DNA of 64,000 nt from Salegentibacter agarivorans (lineage in GTDB: Bacteria > Bacteroidota > Bacteroidia > Flavobacteriales > Flavobacteriaceae), in assembly GCF_900113135.1 (NCBI RefSeq), contig NZ_FOOH01000019.1, positions 1-64,000 of the forward strand. Reading direction: 5' to 3'. Of the stretch, positions 60,521 through 64,000 are shown one piece after another. The notes under the pieces were generated by a model. The model saw nothing but the letters and a program-made list of their open reading frames with translations, ran no database searches and was not told where the DNA came from. Both the position numbers and the translations under genes were made by a program. The number at the start of each line of letters is the position of its first letter. Within the stretch, counting starts at the first letter, position 1.

Positions 60521-63172
60521 TTAATCTTTTAAATCTAATCCAATTATACCTAAAAGATATATTTTAAACTTGTCCGAGATAAGTGAACTTGATTTTTTTA
60601 TTAAAGACTGAAAAGTTTGATGGTCATAATTCAAAAAATAGGTATTACCGTTATTTACAGATGCTTTATTGATATTACTAAACTTTCCAACTTCAATTTG
60701 AATTGAATACTCATTTTCAATTTCAACTATTAAATCCTGTAATAGTTCGGGAAATTGCTTTTTATTCATTTTCATTTCACTTAAAATAGAGGGATTTATA
60801 GCGGAAATATCTTGGCAAGGAATTGCAACTTCTTTGCAAATAATTTGAATAACTGTATTTAAGTTCACACTTTGCTGTGAAACATCGTGGAAGCTAACGT
60901 TAAAATTTATGTTTTTGAAAATAAAGTGACCTTTACTTTGTAGGTATTGTATAATTATTTTTTGAAAATCGGAGATTACATTAGAATTAATGCTAAATAT
61001 AATATCAATATTCTGAGATTTTAATTTCATAAATACCTCACTCAAACTTCGCCTTTGGTTTTCATATTCAACTATTATATGTTCTTTACAGAGAGAGATT
61101 AATTCTTTCTTCGAATAAAAATCTTGGTATGACTTATCATATAGAGGCTTTAATTGGTCATAATTTTGCAAATAAAACTGCAGATAATTGACTACAATTT
61201 GATATGTCTGTTGATTGCTAGATTCCAAACAATCTCTAAATAATTTCCTTAGCGCTAATGAGATTTCTCTTTGAACGGCTTGTGATTTATCCGTGGAAAT
61301 AATTTTCGTTCTAGATATATCAAAATCTATACTCTTAGGTGCAAAATTTATTTCTCCAACAATATGTGAGGGAAAACGGAAAGGTAGTATGGCGCTGTTA
61401 TGAGGACTGATAAAAAAACCGCAGTAGGAAGCGTATAATCCTTTAGTGGAATTATTTAAACCTAACTTCAATAAGTACCTATTATTTTCGACTGTGTAAA
61501 AAAATGAAGAGTCTTCCATATTCCATCTCTCTTCGATTTTCACTACTGAATCTCCGTGCTTGATTTCTAGATTATTAACATGTCTGCAGTACCTTCTTAT
61601 TGTATCATAAGCAGTATTAATATCAAATCCCTTTTTTAAGTAAACCCTAATTGATGTACCAGTTTTACTTTCTAATTCATTTTGAGAATTACTAAAATAT
61701 TTAAAACCTTTGAATACATCTTCAATTTCAAATTTGATCGAACCATCTTCCTCTGTTTTAGTATTAATAACTACTTTTTCTGCTGCGATAAAAGTACTAA
61801 TAAATCCAATCCCAAATTTTGATATAAGATTGGATCTTTGGGTGTTGTCATTATGATCTTGGCTAATGCTTTTTCCTATTACAGCGAAATGGTTTTTGAT
61901 AACATTTTTAGTCATTCCATCTCCCTCATCATATACTTCGATGAAATTAGATTCAGGATCTATCGTAATTATTATCCTAGGGGATGCATGAGAATTAGTT
62001 TCAATAACTCTATTACAAGCATCTACTGAGTTTTGTACAAGCTCTCTTGTAAATGCATATTTATCAGGGTATATTGACTCTCCAATCAATAGACCAACAA
62101 TCCGATCGACATCAGCTGTGTAACTATCTGGTAAATTTTCATCTTCATTGTTTGTATTCTCTGCTAATGCGTAAAGTCTCTCATTCTGTGGTAATAAACC
62201 AGATTCCTCTCCATTAGGTACTGAATCAGTATCCTTATCAAACCTATAGCCAGAACCTTTTATAAATTTTCTTGCCGAAATTTTATAAGTTTTTTCGTGT
62301 GGATCTAAGTCTAATAGGTTATATCCTGGTTGATATAAACTTGATGTTTCACTAGGGTTAGAAAATGCGGATCTGCCATTTATCGATAAATATCCGCCAT
62401 GCCCAGAGATTAGTCTTTCAGCTTCATATTTATGATTATGACCGAAAATAGCAATATCAAAATTCTTAGTTTTTAAAATGTTTTTAATCTCTGATTGTTC
62501 ATCTCCGTTTAAGGCAGGTAACGGATGATGAAATATAGCTAAGTTTAGATCCGTTTCTTCCTTTATAAAAAAATTTCGAGCTTTAAATAATTGACTATGC
62601 CCCATATAGTGTTGATCTCTTTTGAGATCTGGTGAACATCGCCAAGAATCATTTAATAATGCGAACCCAACTTTAAATTCTTTATTATCCCAAATGAATA
62701 AAGAATGCATATTGGAGAATGTATAATTTTCAGTTGAGCGGTGTAATTCCTTTTCAAAGGTTTTAAATTGCTCAATTCTTTTATTTTCATCTTTAATTTC
62801 ATTTTTTAAATCATCCACGTATTGGTTTGCTAATTTACAGTTTAACTTTTCTGACAGATAAAATTCATTATCCACTTTAATAAATTCTTGGTTTATATCG
62901 TGGTTGCCAGGAATGATCAAAAAATGATTAGGAGGAATATCTAATGCGTCACTTATTGGTTTAATAAAATTATCTTGAAAAAACTTATAAGGTTCTGGAC
63001 CAAGAGAATTACCTCCTTTGTCGACTAAGTCTCCTGTTATAAGTATCAAGTCTATTCTTTTTTCCTGACTAAAATTACTTAAATCTTCAATTAAAGATTC
63101 TACATAGTAATTTTTAAGATCTTCTTTATTTTTACTATTAAGATGTATATCTGAAAGGTGTACAATTCTCAT
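60521..63172 (-). CDS. Calcineurin-like phosphoesterase fused to an HSP90-type (GHKL) ATPase
   Basis: An 883-residue soluble protein. Residues 1-300 form a class III metallophosphoesterase with all metal motifs: SDIH (7-10), GD (47-48), GNHD (89-92), FHHP (214-217) and GHNH (244-247), closest in style to SbcD/CpdA-like enzymes. Residues about 355-600 are an HSP90/HtpG-like ATPase: FTRELVQNSVDACNRV (Glu377, Asn381), DEGDGM (415-420), SKFGIGFISTF (451-461). The last 280 residues are not recognised. The gene is more AT-rich than the chromosome around it. With a neighbouring XRE regulator and integrase remnant, a role in phage or plasmid defence is plausible (inference). Confidence 0.85.
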   Translation of the reverse strand: MRIVHLSDIHLNSKNKEDLKNYYVESLIEDLSNFSQEKRIDLILITGDLVDKGGNSLGPEPYKFFQDNFIKPISDALDIPPNHFLIIPGNHDINQEFIKVDNEFYLSEKLNCKLANQYVDDLKNEIKDENKRIEQFKTFEKELHRSTENYTFSNMHSLFIWDNKEFKVGFALLNDSWRCSPDLKRDQHYMGHSQLFKARNFFIKEETDLNLAIFHHPLPALNGDEQSEIKNILKTKNFDIAIFGHNHKYEAERLISGHGGYLSINGRSAFSNPSETSSLYQPGYNLLDLDPHEKTYKISARKFIKGSGYRFDKDTDSVPNGEESGLLPQNERLYALAENTNNEDENLPDSYTADVDRIVGLLIGESIYPDKYAFTRELVQNSVDACNRVIETNSHASPRIIITIDPESNFIEVYDEGDGMTKNVIKNHFAVIGKSISQDHNDNTQRSNLISKFGIGFISTFIAAEKVVINTKTEEDGSIKFEIEDVFKGFKYFSNSQNELESKTGTSIRVYLKKGFDINTAYDTIRRYCRHVNNLEIKHGDSVVKIEERWNMEDSSFFYTVENNRYLLKLGLNNSTKGLYASYCGFFISPHNSAILPFRFPSHIVGEINFAPKSIDFDISRTKIISTDKSQAVQREISLALRKLFRDCLESSNQQTYQIVVNYLQFYLQNYDQLKPLYDKSYQDFYSKKELISLCKEHIIVEYENQRRSLSEVFMKLKSQNIDIIFSINSNVISDFQKIIIQYLQSKGHFIFKNINFNVSFHDVSQQSVNLNTVIQIICKEVAIPCQDISAINPSILSEMKMNKKQFPELLQDLIVEIENEYSIQIEVGKFSNINKASVNNGNTYFLNYDHQTFQSLIKKSSSLISDKFKIYLLGIIGLDLKD

Positions 63173-63222
63173 TAAGTGAACTTTATTTTTATAGATGAAA
63201 ATCGGTATTAAAAAACTTCTAT

Positions 63223-63603
63223 TTATTTAAGAAGTTTCTCCAAATAAGCAACCTTATCCTTCTCCGCCTGAACAAGGCGTTCGTAAAGTTCAACTATTTT
63301 TTCAACTGGGTCTATTGTACAGAAGTAATTGTTATTATTTGCGCTGTTATCTTTGAAGGTGTTATTGATAATATTGAATACCGCTTCTTCACTAAAATGA
63401 CGAATTGCTTCAGGAGAAACTTTTAATACCTCTGAAACTTTATTAAGTGTTTCATCTTCCACTTTTTCGCTTTTTTCAAGGCTGGAAACACTTTGTTGGC
63501 TAATGCCTAATTCTTCGGCTAGAGTTTCTTGCTTCATTCCGCGTAGTTCGCGAATGCGGGCAATCTTGCGCCCTATATGGTTGGGTTTGGTAGTTGTTAT
63601 CAT
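63223..63603 (-). CDS. XRE-family helix-turn-helix regulator
   Basis: A 126-residue protein. The HTH_3 domain (about 10-65) contains IGRKIARIRELRGMKQETLAEELGISQQSVSSLEKSE. A C-terminal helix (DPVEKIVELYERLVQAEKDKVAYLEKLL) looks like a coiled-coil dimerisation segment. It lies 50 bases upstream of the phosphoesterase-ATPase gene on the same strand, so it may be cotranscribed and control it. Similar short regulators are common near mobile or defence genes in Bacteroidetes. Confidence 0.85.
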   Translation of the reverse strand: MITTTKPNHIGRKIARIRELRGMKQETLAEELGISQQSVSSLEKSEKVEDETLNKVSEVLKVSPEAIRHFSEEAVFNIINNTFKDNSANNNNYFCTIDPVEKIVELYERLVQAEKDKVAYLEKLLK

Positions 63604-63651
63604 AATCTCAAAGATAAGGATTCCTTTTAAAGTTTTAAGACTTTACGCAAG

Positions 63652-63671
63652 CGGTAATTTACAGGTTACCG
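63652..63671. promoter_or_regulatory. Possible operator of the XRE regulator
   Basis: CGGTAA (63652-63657) and TTACCG (63666-63671) form an inverted repeat with an eight-base spacer, about 50 bases upstream of the regulator start. It is in the intergenic region shared with the rightward gene at 63857, a typical place for autoregulation. Confidence 0.35.
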
Positions 63672-63856
63672 GCTGTATTTTACAAAAGCGCTTGGTTCGG
63701 TACGGGGACTAAATTTCAGAATTTGAAGCCAGAATCAATAAAATTAACGGCTTAATAATAAAAATTTCTACCCCTGTCCAAATATATAGAAAATGCGTTA
63801 AAACCAATTACGGGAAACCGTATTAAGAGCAATAAACACTTTAAATCATAATAGTT

Positions 63857-64000
63857 ATGAAAATCAAAAACATACCGCAGCAAGTATTGGAGCGCCTCAT
63901 AGAGGTAATAAGATCTTTTGTTAAGGTGCATTCCATTTACTGGATTGGCGCAACTAAAAATGAGCGTTCATCCGGGTACCTGTTCAATTCTGAAGCCAAT
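63857..64000 (+). CDS. Unknown protein, 5' part only (cut by window end)
   Basis: Forty-eight codons are visible from an ATG: MKIKNIPQQVLERLIEVIRS, then FVKVHSIYWIGATKNERS, then SGYLFNSEAN, still open at the edge. It looks like a cytoplasmic alpha/beta start without a signal peptide. The domain cannot be named from this piece. It is divergent from the XRE regulator across a 253-base gap and probably belongs to the same accessory region. Confidence 0.55.
   Translation, partial: MKIKNIPQQVLERLIEVIRSFVKVHSIYWIGATKNERSSGYLFNSEAN

Noticed and set aside
63503-63712. 69-codon plus-strand frame over the XRE gene start
   Set aside because: It is mostly antisense to the HTH domain; no codon or domain support.

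Overview
The window is a chromosomal segment of a low-GC Bacteroidetes, most probably a marine or halophilic member of the Flavobacteriaceae (Gramella, Salegentibacter or Zunongwangia type). The evidence is the gene content: a type IX secretion sorting tail, DUF4402 and DUF4249 proteins, a TonB-dependent receptor with an STN domain, the TamL lipoprotein form of TamA, lipoproteins with acidic residues after the lipobox, several TAnnTTTG -7 promoter boxes, and genes that start without Shine-Dalgarno sequences. The genus call is inference.

Layout. 1-317: the 3' end of a group II intron (maturase C-terminus, domains V and VI), abutting a glycosyltransferase gene. 0.3-7.3 kb: glycosyltransferase, SLC13/RCK transporter, and a translationally coupled operon of a GreB-like factor, a gluconokinase/6-phosphogluconate dehydrogenase fusion and a GntP gluconate permease. 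Together the last two genes import gluconate, phosphorylate it and oxidise it to ribulose-5-phosphate. 7.3-15.8 kb: a minus-strand surface-structure locus with three DUF4402 proteins, a PapD-like chaperone, a 1701-residue protein with a T9SS tail, and a broken DUF4402/usher-like chimera that looks like a deletion scar. 16.1-19.3 kb: DoxX with a Tat-exported amidohydrolase, a small hydrophilic protein and an OmpA lipoprotein. 19.6-28.5 kb: an acidic lipoprotein, then TamB, TamL and a Crp/Fnr regulator (envelope biogenesis). 28.6-33.7 kb: Old Yellow Enzyme, an alcohol dehydrogenase-like protein, uracil phosphoribosyltransferase, a universal stress protein and a thioredoxin-like protein. tRNA-Arg(TCT) lies at 33.8 kb. 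34.1-38.2 kb: an overlapping glycolipid operon (GT2, a doubled LAB_N protein, a GT39/ArnT-like enzyme) followed by phosphomannose isomerase. 38.3-43.7 kb: a six-gene minus-strand run (deoC, deoD, serine hydrolase, DUF1080, Gfo/Idh/MocA oxidoreductase, aldo/keto reductase). 43.9-50.3 kb: a TonB receptor operon with DUF4249. 50.3-54.05 kb: a small membrane protein, a CRTAC1-type FG-GAP lipoprotein and a 5'-truncated group II intron. 54.2-58.8 kb: a KdpD/KdpE-like two-component pair, a 46-residue membrane peptide and the KtrB/KtrA potassium uptake system.

58.8-64 kb is accessory DNA. It has a tyrosine recombinase broken by two frameshifts, helically phased ACTCAC repeats, and a 14-15 bp sequence matching a tRNA-Pro 3' end (a likely attachment-site scar). 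Beyond these lie an 883-residue fusion of a calcineurin-like phosphoesterase to an HSP90/GHKL-type ATPase, a divergent XRE regulator, and the start of another gene cut by the window edge. The phosphoesterase-HSP90 protein is the best candidate for an undescribed (possibly defence) system. The chaperone/DUF4402 locus that seems to have lost its usher is the second.

No rRNA, CRISPR array or intact insertion sequence was seen. Family names come from recognising motifs by eye; no database search was possible.
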